In this document: positions 1 through 8,053 of the stretch, in pieces | Position numbering within the stretch: position 1 is the stretch's first letter | Layout: the number at the start of each line of letters is the position of its first letter | From: Mycobacteriales bacterium | GTDB taxonomy: Bacteria > Actinomycetota > Actinomycetes > Mycobacteriales > CADCTP01 | NCBI GenBank assembly: GCA_035995165.1 | Contig: DASYKU010000076.1 | Location: 1 to 32,981, forward strand | Reading direction: 5' to 3' | Length of the DNA stretch: 32,981 nucleotides | Position numbers and translations under genes: made by a program | The notes under the pieces: generated by a model | What the model was told of the DNA's origin: nothing | Databases searched by the model: none | Seen by the model: the letters and a program-made list of their open reading frames with translations, nothing else

Positions 1-693
1 CGCCGACAGCGCCGCCGCGGCCGCCTCGGCGTACCGCGCGGCCCAGTCCTCCCCCGGCAACGCCGACCACACCGCCCGCGCCGCCCGCCCCTCGGCGATC
101 GCCCCCACGAACCCCGCCCCGGCCCGGTACGCCCCCCACCCGCCGACGCCCGCGACCGCCCCCGCAGGCGACCCCGCTGGGCCGGCGTCCGCGGCGGTCC
201 GCGACCCGGGACCGCCGGCCGGAGCGGCCCGCGGCCCTGCCGGGGCGCCATCTCCCGCCGCATCGGCCGGAGCCGGCGACGCCTCGGCCTCCACCCGGGC
301 GTGCCGGGGCGGCAGCGCCAGCCGCAGCACGTCGATCATCGACCCGGCCCAGCGGTCCGCGACCGCCCGGGCCAGCACCGCGACGGCCGGCGACAGCACC
401 GGCTCGGCCGAGGTCGCCCGCTCCACGAACGCCAGCCGGCCCTCGTGCTCGGACCCGGCCACGCGCGAGAGCACGATCGCGTCCACCAGCTGCCCGGCGA
501 ACCGCACCCGCACCCGCGACCCGGCCACCACCGAACCGTCCAGCCCGGCCGGCACCAGGTAGTCGAACACCCGATCCAGATGCGCCAGCGGCACATCCAC
601 CACCACCCGCGCCACCGGCTCCACCCCGGCCGGCTCCCGCACCTCCGGCCGCCCGGCGCGCCGCGGTGCCGCCGCCCCCGTCCGCCCGGTCAC
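1..693 (-). CDS. priA: Primosomal protein N' (PriA), N-terminal part, cut by window edge
   Basis: PriA recognises stalled or repaired forks and reloads the replisome; many actinobacterial PriA proteins have degenerate helicase motifs and act mainly as DNA-binding scaffolds. Only the first 231 codons are here; the gene runs off position 1. The stretch VARVVVDVPLAHLDRVFDYL, about 28 residues in, followed by a VRVRFAGQLVDAIVL-like segment, is the typical 3'-end-binding domain that opens PriA. After it comes an Ala/Pro/Gly-rich linker. The GTG at 693 is chosen because the frame is open from there with a weak AGAGA seven bases upstream; in-frame GTGs closer to VARVVVD are alternatives. It follows metK in the same direction. 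The helicase part lies outside the window, so I cannot say whether Walker motifs are intact. Identity rests on the N-terminal domain and the neighbourhood. Confidence 0.82.
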   Translation of the reverse strand, partial: MTGRTGAAAPRRAGRPEVREPAGVEPVARVVVDVPLAHLDRVFDYLVPAGLDGSVVAGSRVRVRFAGQLVDAIVLSRVAGSEHEGRLAFVERATSAEPVLSPAVAVLARAVADRWAGSMIDVLRLALPPRHARVEAEASPAPADAAGDGAPAGPRAAPAGGPGSRTAADAGPAGSPAGAVAGVGGWGAYRAGAGFVGAIAEGRAARAVWSALPGEDWAARYAEAAAAALSA

Positions 694-729
694 GGCGACG
701 TCTCTACCAGAACCGGCCGACAACGCGAC

Positions 730-759
730 GGGCCGGCCTCCCGCTGGGGAGGCCGGCCC
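730..759 (-). terminator. Hairpin after metK
   Basis: A perfect 13-bp inverted repeat (GGGCCGGCCTCCC at 730-742, its complement at 747-759, loop GCTG) lies about 20 bases beyond the metK stop and before priA. No T-run follows on the minus strand, which is common for actinobacterial terminators. It would reduce read-through from metK into priA. Confidence 0.6.
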
Positions 760-778
760 GCCGGATCGTCAGGGGTGC

Positions 779-1975
779 TCAGCCGAGGACGAGGGACTTG
801 AGCTCGTCGGCCTTGTCGGTGCGCTCCCAGCTGAACTCGGGCAGCTCGCGCCCGAAGTGCCCGTACGCCGAGGTCAGCGCGTAGATCGGGCGCAGCAGGT
901 CGAGGTCGCGGATGATCGCGGCCGGGCGCAGGTCGAAGACCTGGGTGATCGCGTCCTGGATCTTGTCGTCGGACGCGGCGCCGGTGCCGAAGGTGTCCAC
1001 GAACAGGCCCACCGGCTCGGCCTTGCCGATCGCGTACGCGATCTGGACCTCGCACTTGGACGCGAGCCCCGCGGCGACGACGTTCTTCGCCACCCAGCGC
1101 ATCGCGTACGCCGCGGACCGGTCGACCTTCGACGGGTCCTTGCCGGAGAACGCGCCGCCGCCGTGCCGCGCGTACCCGCCGTAGGTGTCCACGATGATCT
1201 TGCGACCGGTGAGGCCGGCGTCGCCCATCGGGCCGCCGATCTCGAACCGCCCGGTCGGGTTGACCAGCAGCCGGTAGCCGCTGGTGTCGATGTCCAGCGC
1301 CGCCAGCTCGGGCTCGACCACGTGCTCGCGCACGTCCGGCTCCAGCAGCGTCTTCAGGTCGATGTCGGCCGCGTGCTGCGAGGACACCACGACGGTGTCC
1401 AGCCGGGCCGGCTTGCCGGCCTCGTCGTACTGGATGGTGACCTGGGTCTTCCCGTCCGGCCGCAGGTAGGGCACGGTGCCGTCCTTGCGTACGGCGGTCA
1501 GCCGGCGGGCCAGCCGGTGCGCCAGCGCGATCGGCAGCGGCATCAGCTCGGGCGTCTCGTCGCAGGCGAACCCGAACATCAGGCCCTGGTCGCCGGCACC
1601 CTGCTTGGCGAGCTCGTCGAGCTCACCCTCCTCCCGCGAGGAGTGCGAGGAGTCGACGCCCTGTGCGATGTCGGCCGACTGCGAGCCGATGGACACGCTG
1701 ACGCCGCAGGACGCGCCGTCGAAGCCCTTCTTCGAGGAGTCGTAGCCGATGGCCAGCACGGTGTCGCGCACGATCGACGGAATGTCGGCGTACGCCTCCG
1801 TGGTCACCTCGCCGGCCACGTGCACCTGGCCGGTGGTGATCATGGTCTCGACCGCGACCCGGCTGTGCTTGTCCTCGCGGAGCAGCGCGTCCAGGATCGC
1901 GTCGCTGATCGCGTCGGCGATCTTGTCGGGGTGGCCCTCCGTGACGGACTCGGAGGTGAACAGACGCCGGGACAA
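779..1975 (-). CDS. metK: S-adenosylmethionine synthetase
   Basis: MetK makes S-adenosylmethionine from methionine and ATP in the cytoplasm. The protein opens [18 protein letters not shown], with the substrate-binding His of GHPDK at residue 15. It has the conserved GAGDQG motif near residues 126-131 and the phosphate-binding [10 protein letters not shown] near 272-281. Start choice: GAGGAG lies directly against a GTG at 1981, leaving no spacing, but sits five bases before the TTG at 1975. That TTG gives [10 protein letters not shown], the usual actinobacterial N-terminus, and 398 residues, a normal length. It lies between priA and a divergent plus-strand M1 peptidase gene. In related genomes metK usually directly follows coaBC, so its separation here by the peptidase gene is unusual. 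No SAM riboswitch is evident in the short leader. Confidence 0.97.
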   Translation of the reverse strand: MSRRLFTSESVTEGHPDKIADAISDAILDALLREDKHSRVAVETMITTGQVHVAGEVTTEAYADIPSIVRDTVLAIGYDSSKKGFDGASCGVSVSIGSQSADIAQGVDSSHSSREEGELDELAKQGAGDQGLMFGFACDETPELMPLPIALAHRLARRLTAVRKDGTVPYLRPDGKTQVTIQYDEAGKPARLDTVVVSSQHAADIDLKTLLEPDVREHVVEPELAALDIDTSGYRLLVNPTGRFEIGGPMGDAGLTGRKIIVDTYGGYARHGGGAFSGKDPSKVDRSAAYAMRWVAKNVVAAGLASKCEVQIAYAIGKAEPVGLFVDTFGTGAASDDKIQDAITQVFDLRPAAIIRDLDLLRPIYALTSAYGHFGRELPEFSWERTDKADELKSLVLG

Positions 1976-2005
1976 CGGCACTCCTCTAGCGATCGACCTT
2001 GCACG

Positions 2006-2035
2006 TTGACAGGATGTTGCGCGGCAGTCTACCGG
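2006..2035 (+). promoter_or_regulatory. Possible promoter for the M1 peptidase gene
   Basis: A perfect -35 hexamer TTGACA (2006-2011) is followed after 17-18 bases by CTACCG or TACCGG, a poor -10. A transcript would start near 2041, about 75 bases before the ATG at 2118. Only the -35 is convincing. Confidence 0.35.
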
Positions 2036-2117
2036 CGGACGTGGGGGGTCCCGCATCCGCCGAAATGCCGGCCCACGGCGGGCCGGTCACAGGCCGCCCA
2101 CCGGACCGGGAGGCCCC

Positions 2118-3512
2118 ATGCGACTCCGCCTGGCTCTGCTCGCCACGACGACCGTGTTCGCGCTGGTCGCGGCCACACCGGCCGGGGCGGCGCCGGCCGC
2201 CGGACCCTCCCCGGGTGCCCCTGGCGGCGGTGATCCGTACTTCCCGCAACAGGGCAACGGAGGATACGACGTCCGCTCGTACGGGCTCGACCTCCAGTAC
2301 ACACCGGCGACGCGACGGCTGGACGGGACCGCTGCGATCCGGGCCACCGCGACCCAGGCGCTGAGCCGCTTCGACCTCGACCTGCGCGGGTTCACCGTGA
2401 AGTCGGTCACGGTCGACGGACGGCGCGCCGCGTTCGCCCGGACCGGCCAGGAACTGAAGATCACCCCGGCCCGGGCGCTGCGCCAGGGCGCCGGCTTCCT
2501 CGTCACGGTCGCATACGGCGGGGTCCCCAAGGTCATCACCGACCCGGACGACTCGATCGAGGGCTTCGTGCCCACGAACGACGGCGCGTTCGTGGTCGGC
2601 GAGCCGCAGGGCGCGCCGGGCTGGTTCCCGTCCAACGACACGCCGAACGACAAGGCCGCGTACACGGTCCGGATGACCGTGCCGGCCGGGATCACCGCGG
2701 TCGGCAACGGCCGGCTGCTGTCCCAGCGGACGGCGGCCGGGAAGTCGACGTTCGTCTGGCAGGAATCGAAGCCGATGGCGACGTACCTGGCCACGATCAC
2801 GCTCGGCAGGTTCCAGGTCCACCGCACCACCGCCGGCCGCATCCCGGTGTACGTCGCGCTCGACCCGCAGGAGGCCGCGGCGGCCAAGCCGGTGACCGAC
2901 AAGATCCCGCAGATCATCGCGTTCGAGCAGTCGGTCTTCGGGCCGTACCCGTTCGAGACGGTGGGCGCGATCGTCGACCACGCCCCGAACGTCGGCTACG
3001 CGCTGGAGAGCCAGACCAAGCCCAACTTCGACTCCGCCCCGGACGTCAGCACGCTCGCGCACGAGCTCGCACACCAGTGGTTCGGCGACTCGGTCTCGCT
3101 GACGAAGTGGCAGGACATCTGGCTGAACGAGGGCTTCGCGACGTACGCGGAGTGGCTCTGGTCCCAGCACACCGGCGGCAAGACCCCGCAGCAGTTCTTC
3201 AACGCCCTGTACGCCACGCCGGCCTCGGACACCGACCTCTGGGTGCCGCCGACCGGCAACCCGGGCGGACCGGCGAACATCTTCGGCACCCCCTCCTACG
3301 ACCGGGGGTCGATGACGCTGCAGGTGCTGCGCAACCGGATCGGTGACCGGGCCTTCTTCACCGTGCTGAAGACCTGGGCCACCCAGCACCAGTACGGCCA
3401 CGGCACCACCGCGCAGTTCATCGCGCTGTCCGAGCGGGTCTCGCACCAGAACCTGACCGGCCTGTTCCAGACCTGGCTGTTCACCCCGGGCAAGCCCGGC
3501 CTCACCAGGTAG
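2118..3512 (+). CDS. Secreted M1-family zinc metallopeptidase
   Basis: A zinc aminopeptidase-like hydrolase, probably exported. Residues 1-24 form a signal peptide (RLRLALLATTTVFALVAA core, AGA-type cleavage site). The zinc site is complete: H315-E316-L-A-H319 and E338 in NEGFATYAE, with E316 the catalytic base. Y394 in SYDRGSM matches the transition-state tyrosine. The usual GAMEN exopeptidase motif is replaced by GYALESQ, as in other short secreted actinobacterial members. At 464 residues it lacks the long C-terminal helical domain of PepN. GGGAGG lies four bases before the ATG. It is one of only two plus-strand genes, sits between metK and coaBC, and its stop codon directly abuts the coaBC stop. 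Substrate unknown; likely peptide scavenging outside the cell. Confidence 0.9.
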   Translation: MRLRLALLATTTVFALVAATPAGAAPAAGPSPGAPGGGDPYFPQQGNGGYDVRSYGLDLQYTPATRRLDGTAAIRATATQALSRFDLDLRGFTVKSVTVDGRRAAFARTGQELKITPARALRQGAGFLVTVAYGGVPKVITDPDDSIEGFVPTNDGAFVVGEPQGAPGWFPSNDTPNDKAAYTVRMTVPAGITAVGNGRLLSQRTAAGKSTFVWQESKPMATYLATITLGRFQVHRTTAGRIPVYVALDPQEAAAAKPVTDKIPQIIAFEQSVFGPYPFETVGAIVDHAPNVGYALESQTKPNFDSAPDVSTLAHELAHQWFGDSVSLTKWQDIWLNEGFATYAEWLWSQHTGGKTPQQFFNALYATPASDTDLWVPPTGNPGGPANIFGTPSYDRGSMTLQVLRNRIGDRAFFTVLKTWATQHQYGHGTTAQFIALSERVSHQNLTGLFQTWLFTPGKPGLTR

Positions 3513-4733
3513 CTAGCTCAGCCTGGCCGCCACCAGATCCCACACGGTGGCGGCCAGGCTCGTCTTCGTACCCCGAGGGATCTCGATCTCGGTGCCGTCC
3601 GCGGTCAGGACCACGCCCGAGTTCTCCTTCTGCTCGAACGCCAGCCCCTCGCCGACCGGGTTGACCACCAGCAGGTCGGCGCCCTTGCGGGCGAGCTTGC
3701 GCCGGCCGTGCTCGAGCCAGTCGGTCTGCTCGTCGCCGGTCTCGGCCGCGAACCCGGCCACCACCTGACCGGGCCGGCGGGTCGCGAGCAGGTCGGCCAG
3801 CACGTCCGCGGTCGGGGCGAGCTCGACCGGCGCCGGCGTCCCCGCGTCCTTCTTGATCTTGGCCGACTCGGCCATGGCCGGGCGGAAGTCGGCCACCGCG
3901 GCCGCCATCACCACCGCGTCCTCGTCCGCGGCCGCGGCCAGCGTGACGTCGTGCAACTCGGCCGCGGAGGTCACCCGCAGCACGGTGACGCCGGGCGGGT
4001 CGGGCAGCGCCACGTTCGCGGCCACCACCGTGACCTCGGCGCCGCGGGCGGCGGCGACGAGCGCCAGCGCGTACCCCTGGCGGCCGCTGGAGCGGTTGCC
4101 GAGGAACCGGACCGGGTCCAGCGCCTCCCGGGTGCCGCCGGCGGTGACGAGCACCCGGCGGCCGGCCAGGTCCTGGGGCAGCGCGTCCGGCCGGTCCACC
4201 AGCAGCCGGGCCAGCTCGGCGATCGCCTCCGGGTCGGGCAGCCGGCCCCGGCCGGTGTCGGCGCCGGTGAGCCGCCCGACGGCCGGGTCGAGCACGATCG
4301 TGCCGCGCTCGCGCAGGGTGGCGACGTTGGCCCGGGTGGCCGGGTGCGCCCACATCTCGGTGTGCATGGCCGGCGCCAGCAGGACCGGGCAGCGGGCGGT
4401 GAGCAGGACGTTGGTGAGCAGGTCGTCGGCCAGCCCGTGCGCGGCGCGGGCCAGCAGATCGGCGGTGGCCGGGGCGACCACGACCAGGTCGGCCTCGCGC
4501 CCGAGCCGGACGTGCGGGACCTCCTCGGCCCCGGCCCAGACGTCGGTGTGCACCGGGTGCCCGGACAGCGCGGCCCAGGTCGGCTCGCCGACGAACCGCA
4601 GCGCGCCCGCGGTCGGCACCACCCGGACGTCGTGCCCGGTCTCGGTCAGCTCCCGCAGCAGCTCCGCCGCCTTGTAGGCGGCGATCCCGCCGGCGATCCC
4701 GAGCACGACCCGCGGGCGTTGCGTCCCAGTCAC
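3513..4733 (-). CDS. coaBC: Bifunctional phosphopantothenoylcysteine decarboxylase / phosphopantothenate-cysteine ligase
   Basis: CoaBC performs two steps of coenzyme A synthesis: joining 4'-phosphopantothenate to cysteine (CoaB, CTP-dependent) and decarboxylating the product (CoaC, FMN-dependent). The CoaC half (about 1-175) has GIAGGIAAYK, the catalytic His in PHVRL (H74) and PAMHTEMW (121-128). The CoaB half (about 190-406) has LVTAGGTRE, NRSSGRQG (213-220), AAVADF (278-283) and KIKK (292-295). The E. coli CoaC catalytic Cys in its ACGD flap appears to be absent: the matching segment reads LTGADTGRGRLPDP. An in-frame TAG just upstream makes the GTG at 4733 the earliest possible start, and no clear Shine-Dalgarno precedes it, so it may be leaderless. 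It follows rpoZ, with a hairpin between. Its last codons double as a terminator stem for the convergent M1 gene. Confidence 0.96.
   Translation of the reverse strand: MTGTQRPRVVLGIAGGIAAYKAAELLRELTETGHDVRVVPTAGALRFVGEPTWAALSGHPVHTDVWAGAEEVPHVRLGREADLVVVAPATADLLARAAHGLADDLLTNVLLTARCPVLLAPAMHTEMWAHPATRANVATLRERGTIVLDPAVGRLTGADTGRGRLPDPEAIAELARLLVDRPDALPQDLAGRRVLVTAGGTREALDPVRFLGNRSSGRQGYALALVAAARGAEVTVVAANVALPDPPGVTVLRVTSAAELHDVTLAAAADEDAVVMAAAVADFRPAMAESAKIKKDAGTPAPVELAPTADVLADLLATRRPGQVVAGFAAETGDEQTDWLEHGRRKLARKGADLLVVNPVGEGLAFEQKENSGVVLTADGTEIEIPRGTKTSLAATVWDLVAARLS
3520..3560. terminator. Bidirectional terminator embedded in the 3' end of coaBC
   Basis: A perfect 15-bp inverted repeat: AGCCTGGCCGCCACC at 3520-3534, its complement at 3546-3560, loop AGATCCCACAC. 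It starts eight bases after the M1 peptidase stop and lies wholly inside the last codons of the convergent coaBC gene. As RNA it would form on either transcript; for the M1 transcript it is placed exactly where a terminator is expected. Confidence 0.65.
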
Positions 4734-4813
4734 GTGATCAGCCTAGGCGGTGTGCTGACGGTGCCCGCTGACGGCCGAACCCGACCCGGGCTCACGATGG
4801 CGGAGAGCCGAAA

Positions 4814-4842
4814 GGCCGGCACGGGCAGAGCCCGTACCGGCC
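4814..4842 (-). terminator. Hairpin after rpoZ
   Basis: An inverted repeat with 12 of 13 pairs (4814-4826 with 4830-4842, loop AGA) begins about 20 bases past the rpoZ stop. On the minus strand it is followed by TTT. It lies in the otherwise empty 128-base gap between rpoZ and coaBC and probably ends or attenuates the gmk-rpoZ transcript. Confidence 0.6.
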
Positions 4843-4861
4843 GGTGGTGCTGTGGAGCGGA

Positions 4862-5125
4862 CTACTCCGGGACGGCCTCGTGCGTGAGGAGGCCGGCGTT
4901 GATCTCGCGGAGCGCGATCGACAGCGGCTTCTCCTGCGGCTGGGTGTCGACCAACGGGCCGACGTACTCCAGCAGACCCTCGCCGAGCTGGGAGTAGTAC
5001 GCGTTGATCTGCCGCGCGCGCTTGGCCGCGTAGATCACGAGCGCGTACTTCGAGCTGGTGCGCTCGAGCAGCTCGTCGATGGGCGGGTTGGTGATGCCCT
5101 CGGGAACTGCGACGGTGCCGGCCAA
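4862..5125 (-). CDS. rpoZ: RNA polymerase omega subunit
   Basis: Omega helps assemble and stabilise RNA polymerase by holding beta'. The 87-residue product carries the actinobacterial signature: [13 protein letters not shown] near the start, [19 protein letters not shown] in the middle, then [16 protein letters not shown] near the C-terminus. The TTG start at 5125 is inferred from conservation of the N-terminus. Its AGGAAG ribosome binding site lies inside the last gmk codons, ten bases upstream. The gmk stop is seven bases before the start, so the two genes are co-transcribed and probably translationally coupled. A hairpin follows. Confidence 0.96.
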   Translation of the reverse strand: MAGTVAVPEGITNPPIDELLERTSSKYALVIYAAKRARQINAYYSQLGEGLLEYVGPLVDTQPQEKPLSIALREINAGLLTHEAVPE

Positions 5126-5132
5126 CTGGCGC

Positions 5133-5765
5133 CTACTTCCTGGAGCTTGGCACTGGATGAGCTATCAAGGATACCAACTCGTCCGCCGCGCGCTCGACCG
5201 AGTCGTTGACCAGCGCCAAGTCGAACTCCGACTCCGACGCCAGCTCGATGCGGGCCTGGTCCAGCCGTTCCCGGCGGACCTCCTCGGGCTCGGTGCCGCG
5301 GCCGACCAGCCGCCGCTCCAGCTCCTCGAACGAGGGCGGCGCCAGGAACACGAACTGCGCGTCCGGCATCAGCTTGCGCACCTGGCGCATGCCCTGCAGC
5401 TCGATGACCAGGAACGCCGGACGGCCCTCGGTGAGGCGCCGCAGCACCGGACCGCGCGGGGTGCCGTAGATGTTCCCCGCGTACTCCGCGTGCTCCAGCA
5501 GCTCGCCGGACTCGATCATCGCGGCGATCTCGTCCCGGGTGACGAAGTGGTATTCCACCCCGTCGGTCTCGGTCGGCCGGGGCTTGCGGGTGGTGACCGA
5601 GGTGGACACCCAGACCTCCGGGTGCCGGCGGCGGACGGCGGCGAGCACCGCGTCCTTGCCGACACCCGAGGGCCCGGACAGGACCGTCAAGCGCGCCTCG
5701 GCCGTCTCCCCGGGTTCAGAGCGGAGCGGCACGGGGTCGAGTATGGCCTCAGGACTCCGCAGCAC
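5133..5765 (-). CDS. gmk: Guanylate kinase
   Basis: Guanylate kinase phosphorylates GMP to GDP with ATP and feeds GTP and (p)ppGpp pools. The P-loop GPSGVGKD sits about 30 residues from the chosen start. It is followed by the GMP-binding TTRKPRPTE and YHFVTRDE segments, the [10 protein letters not shown] substrate loop, and [11 protein letters not shown]. Several starts are possible: GTG at 5774, 5765 or 5732, all without a strong Shine-Dalgarno. GTG 5765 is preferred because a GTGAG lies about eight bases upstream; it overlaps the end of mihF by 17 bases. The frame is open further upstream, but that segment has no family similarity. The order mihF-gmk-rpoZ is the usual actinobacterial arrangement. 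Confidence 0.95.
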   Translation of the reverse strand: MLRSPEAILDPVPLRSEPGETAEARLTVLSGPSGVGKDAVLAAVRRRHPEVWVSTSVTTRKPRPTETDGVEYHFVTRDEIAAMIESGELLEHAEYAGNIYGTPRGPVLRRLTEGRPAFLVIELQGMRQVRKLMPDAQFVFLAPPSFEELERRLVGRGTEPEEVRRERLDQARIELASESEFDLALVNDSVERAADELVSLIAHPVPSSRK

Positions 5766-6072
5766 CGAACTCACGCTCGAGCGCCGTGCGCTGCTTCGCG
5801 CCCAGACCGCGGACCCGGCGGGTCGGTGAGATCTCCAGCCGCTCCATGATCTTGGCGGCACGGGCCTTGCCGACGCCGGGCATCGACTCCAGGACGGCGG
5901 AGACGCGCATCTTTCCGATGATGTCGTCGTTATCGCCCTGGTTGAGGACCTCGGCGATGGAGAGCCCGTTCTTCTTGAGGCGCTCCTTCACTTCCGCCCG
6001 CGCCTTACGGGCCGCGGCAGCTTTCTCCAGCGCGGCAGCACGCTGCTCCGGGGTGAGAGGCGGGAGGGGCAC
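5749..6072 (-). CDS. mihF: Actinobacterial integration host factor (mIHF/sIHF)
   Basis: A small nucleoid-associated protein found in Actinobacteria and unrelated in sequence to E. coli IHF; it binds and organises DNA through a helix-two-turns-helix domain. The 107-residue product starts with [20 protein letters not shown], has a charged helix ([13 protein letters not shown]), and the conserved [20 protein letters not shown] and RRVRGLG DNA-contact segments. The GTG start at 6072 has GAGGAG seven bases upstream. It lies between pyrF and gmk, its common position. In Streptomyces the orthologue influences antibiotic production and sporulation. Confidence 0.95.
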   Translation of the reverse strand: MPLPPLTPEQRAAALEKAAAARKARAEVKERLKKNGLSIAEVLNQGDNDDIIGKMRVSAVLESMPGVGKARAAKIMERLEISPTRRVRGLGAKQRTALEREFGAAES

Positions 6073-6113
6073 CTGAGTTCTCCTCGAACAAGGGGTGGAC
6101 GGCTGGCGGCAAC

Positions 6114-7019
6114 TTAGCGAGCGTGAGGCCTCACCGGCAACGTGGCAGGCCCAGATGAGCGACCAACGGCCGGTTCCGGGCGACGGAACAGCCCTCTCGG
6201 GCCCAGTTCGGCGGCCAGCCGGCCGGCGGCGGCCCGCAGGCCGTCGGGGTCCGGTCCGGCCGCGAGCAGCTCCCGGGAGACCGCCGGCAGCACGTCCGGC
6301 AGGGCCGCGCCGAAGACCGCGGGCAGGTCGCCCGCCCCGGCCCCCTGGGCGCCCAGCCCGGGGGCCAGGATCGGCCCGCGCAGGTGGTCCAGCCGGTGCC
6401 CGTGGTCGCGGACGGTGGCGCCGACCACGACCCCGACCGAGCCCAGCGGCCGGCCCTCGGCCGCGTTGGCCGCCGCGACCTCGTCCAGGATCGTCTGCGC
6501 GACCGTACGGCCGTCCGGGGCCAGCGCCCGCTGCACGGCCGCGCCCTCCGGGTTGGACGTCAGCGCGAGCACGAACACCCCGCGCCCGTGCTCGTACGCG
6601 GCGTCCAGCAGCGGCCGCAGCGACCCGAACCCCAGGTACGGGCTGGCCGTCATCGCGTCCGCGGCCAGCGGCGAGGCCGGGTCCAGGTAGGCCGCGGCGT
6701 ACCCGGCCGTGGTCGAGCCGATGTCGCCCCGCTTGACGTCGATCAGGCTCAGCGCGCCGGCCTCCCGGATCGCGGCCAGCAGCCGCTCCAGCACCGCGAT
6801 CCCGCGGCTGCCGAACCGCTCGAAGAACGCCGACTGCGGCTTGAACACCGCGACCCGGTCACCGAGGGCCCCGACCACCGTCATGGCGAACCGCTCCAGG
6901 CCGTCCACGTCCGGTGGAAGTCCCCAGGCCCGCAGCAGCGGCAGGTGCGGGTCGATGCCGACGGTCAGCGGCCCGCGCTCGGCCGTCAGCGCGGCCAGCC
7001 GGTCGCCGAAGCTCACCAT
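6114..7019 (-). CDS. pyrF: Orotidine-5'-phosphate decarboxylase (type 2)
   Basis: Last step of UMP synthesis: OMP to UMP plus CO2. The 301-residue protein has the catalytic Lys/Asp cluster in IDVKRGDIGST (D94, K96, D99), GIDPHLPLL near the N-terminus and MTASPYLGFGSL in the middle, all features of the longer type 2 family. The start ATGGTGA overlaps the end of pyrD (start 7019, pyrD stop 7013-7015), so translation is probably coupled; the GTG just after the ATG is an alternative. The C-terminus is Arg/Pro-rich and ends in TAA. It is the last pyr gene of the cluster; mihF follows after about 40 bases. Confidence 0.96.
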   Translation of the reverse strand: MVSFGDRLAALTAERGPLTVGIDPHLPLLRAWGLPPDVDGLERFAMTVVGALGDRVAVFKPQSAFFERFGSRGIAVLERLLAAIREAGALSLIDVKRGDIGSTTAGYAAAYLDPASPLAADAMTASPYLGFGSLRPLLDAAYEHGRGVFVLALTSNPEGAAVQRALAPDGRTVAQTILDEVAAANAAEGRPLGSVGVVVGATVRDHGHRLDHLRGPILAPGLGAQGAGAGDLPAVFGAALPDVLPAVSRELLAAGPDPDGLRAAAGRLAAELGPRGLFRRPEPAVGRSSGPATLPVRPHAR

Positions 7020-8053
7020 TCCTCGTCCCCCAGACGCCAGGCCGGCTTCGAGCCGGCCACCACCGGCACGGGCGGCCGCGCCGGCTCCGGTTCGGGCGCC
7101 CGCGGCCCGACCGGCTCGTGCCCGGCGGCCCGGTGCCCGTAGCCGACCGCCGCCGCGACCGAGCCGAAGCCGCGCTCGGCCAGCGCCGCCTGCAGCTCGG
7201 CCAGCACCCGGACCGGTGCGGACGGGTCGCCGAACACAGCCGTGCCGACCGAGACCGCGGACGCGCCGGCGAGCAGGAACTGCAGCGCGTCCAGGCCCGT
7301 ACGGATCCCGCCCGCGCCCAGGATCGGCACCTCCGGCAGCGCCGCGTGCACCTGCCAGACGCAGCGCACCGCGACCGGCCGGATGGCCGGGCCGGACAGC
7401 CCGCCGGTGCCGCCGCCGAGCTGCGGGCGCATCGTCACCGGGTCGATGACCAGGCCCAGCAGGGTGTTGATCAGGGTCAGCCCGTCCGCGCCGGCGTCCA
7501 CGCAGGCCCGGGCGACGGCGACGATGTCGGTCACGTCCGGCGACAGCTTGGCCAGCACCGGCACCCCGGCCGGCGTCTCCGCCCGGACCGCGGCCACCAC
7601 CCGGGACGCGGCCAGCGGGTCGCAGGCGAAGACCTCACCCCGGCTCTCCACGTTCGGGCAGGAGATGTTGACCTCGACCGCGACCAGGGCGGGCGCGTCC
7701 CGCAGCCGCCGGGCCAGCTCGGCGTAGTCGGCGACCGAGCCGCCCGCGATCGAGACCACCGCCCGGGCGCCGTGGTCGGCCAGCCAGGGCAGGTCGTGGG
7801 CCAGGAACGAGTCCACGCCCGGGTTCTGCAGGCCGATCGAGTTGAGCATGCCGCTGGGCGTCTCGGCCATCCGCGGCGTCGGCCGCCCGGCCCGCGGCCG
7901 CAGCGTGACCGACTTGGTCACCACCGCGCCGAGCGAGGCGACCGGGGAGAACGGCTCCAGCTCCCGGCCGGCCGCGGCGCAGCCGGACGCGGTCAGCACC
8001 GGGTTCGGCAACCGGGCCGAGCCGAGGGAGACGGCGAGGTTCACGGGGCTCAC
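7013..8053 (-). CDS. pyrD: Dihydroorotate dehydrogenase, class 1B catalytic subunit
   Basis: Oxidises dihydroorotate to orotate using FMN. It resembles the class 1B (NAD-linked, PyrK-partnered) family: NISCPN with the likely base C132, LSPDVTDIV, GADGLTLINTLLG, GTGGLSGPAIRP, ILGAGGI, AGASAVSVGTA. Start: GTG at 8053 forms a GTGA overlap with the pyrK stop; a second GTG three codons later (8044) is possible. The C-terminus carries roughly 35 extra Pro/Arg-rich residues beyond the barrel, ending WRLGDEEW, not expected for the family. Electrons should pass from PyrD FMN through PyrK to NAD+. This differs from the quinone-linked class 2 PyrD found in many actinomycetes. Confidence 0.94.
   Translation of the reverse strand: MSPVNLAVSLGSARLPNPVLTASGCAAAGRELEPFSPVASLGAVVTKSVTLRPRAGRPTPRMAETPSGMLNSIGLQNPGVDSFLAHDLPWLADHGARAVVSIAGGSVADYAELARRLRDAPALVAVEVNISCPNVESRGEVFACDPLAASRVVAAVRAETPAGVPVLAKLSPDVTDIVAVARACVDAGADGLTLINTLLGLVIDPVTMRPQLGGGTGGLSGPAIRPVAVRCVWQVHAALPEVPILGAGGIRTGLDALQFLLAGASAVSVGTAVFGDPSAPVRVLAELQAALAERGFGSVAAAVGYGHRAAGHEPVGPRAPEPEPARPPVPVVAGSKPAWRLGDEEW

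Noticed and set aside
1976-2117. SAM-responsive riboswitch upstream of metK
   Set aside because: The metK leader within the 142-base divergent gap shows no SAM-I/II/IV-like helices that I can recognise.
6123-6134. Perfect palindrome GTGAGGCCTCAC
   Set aside because: Lies inside the last codons of pyrF, 12 bp only, and has no loop, so neither a terminator nor a clear operator; possibly chance.
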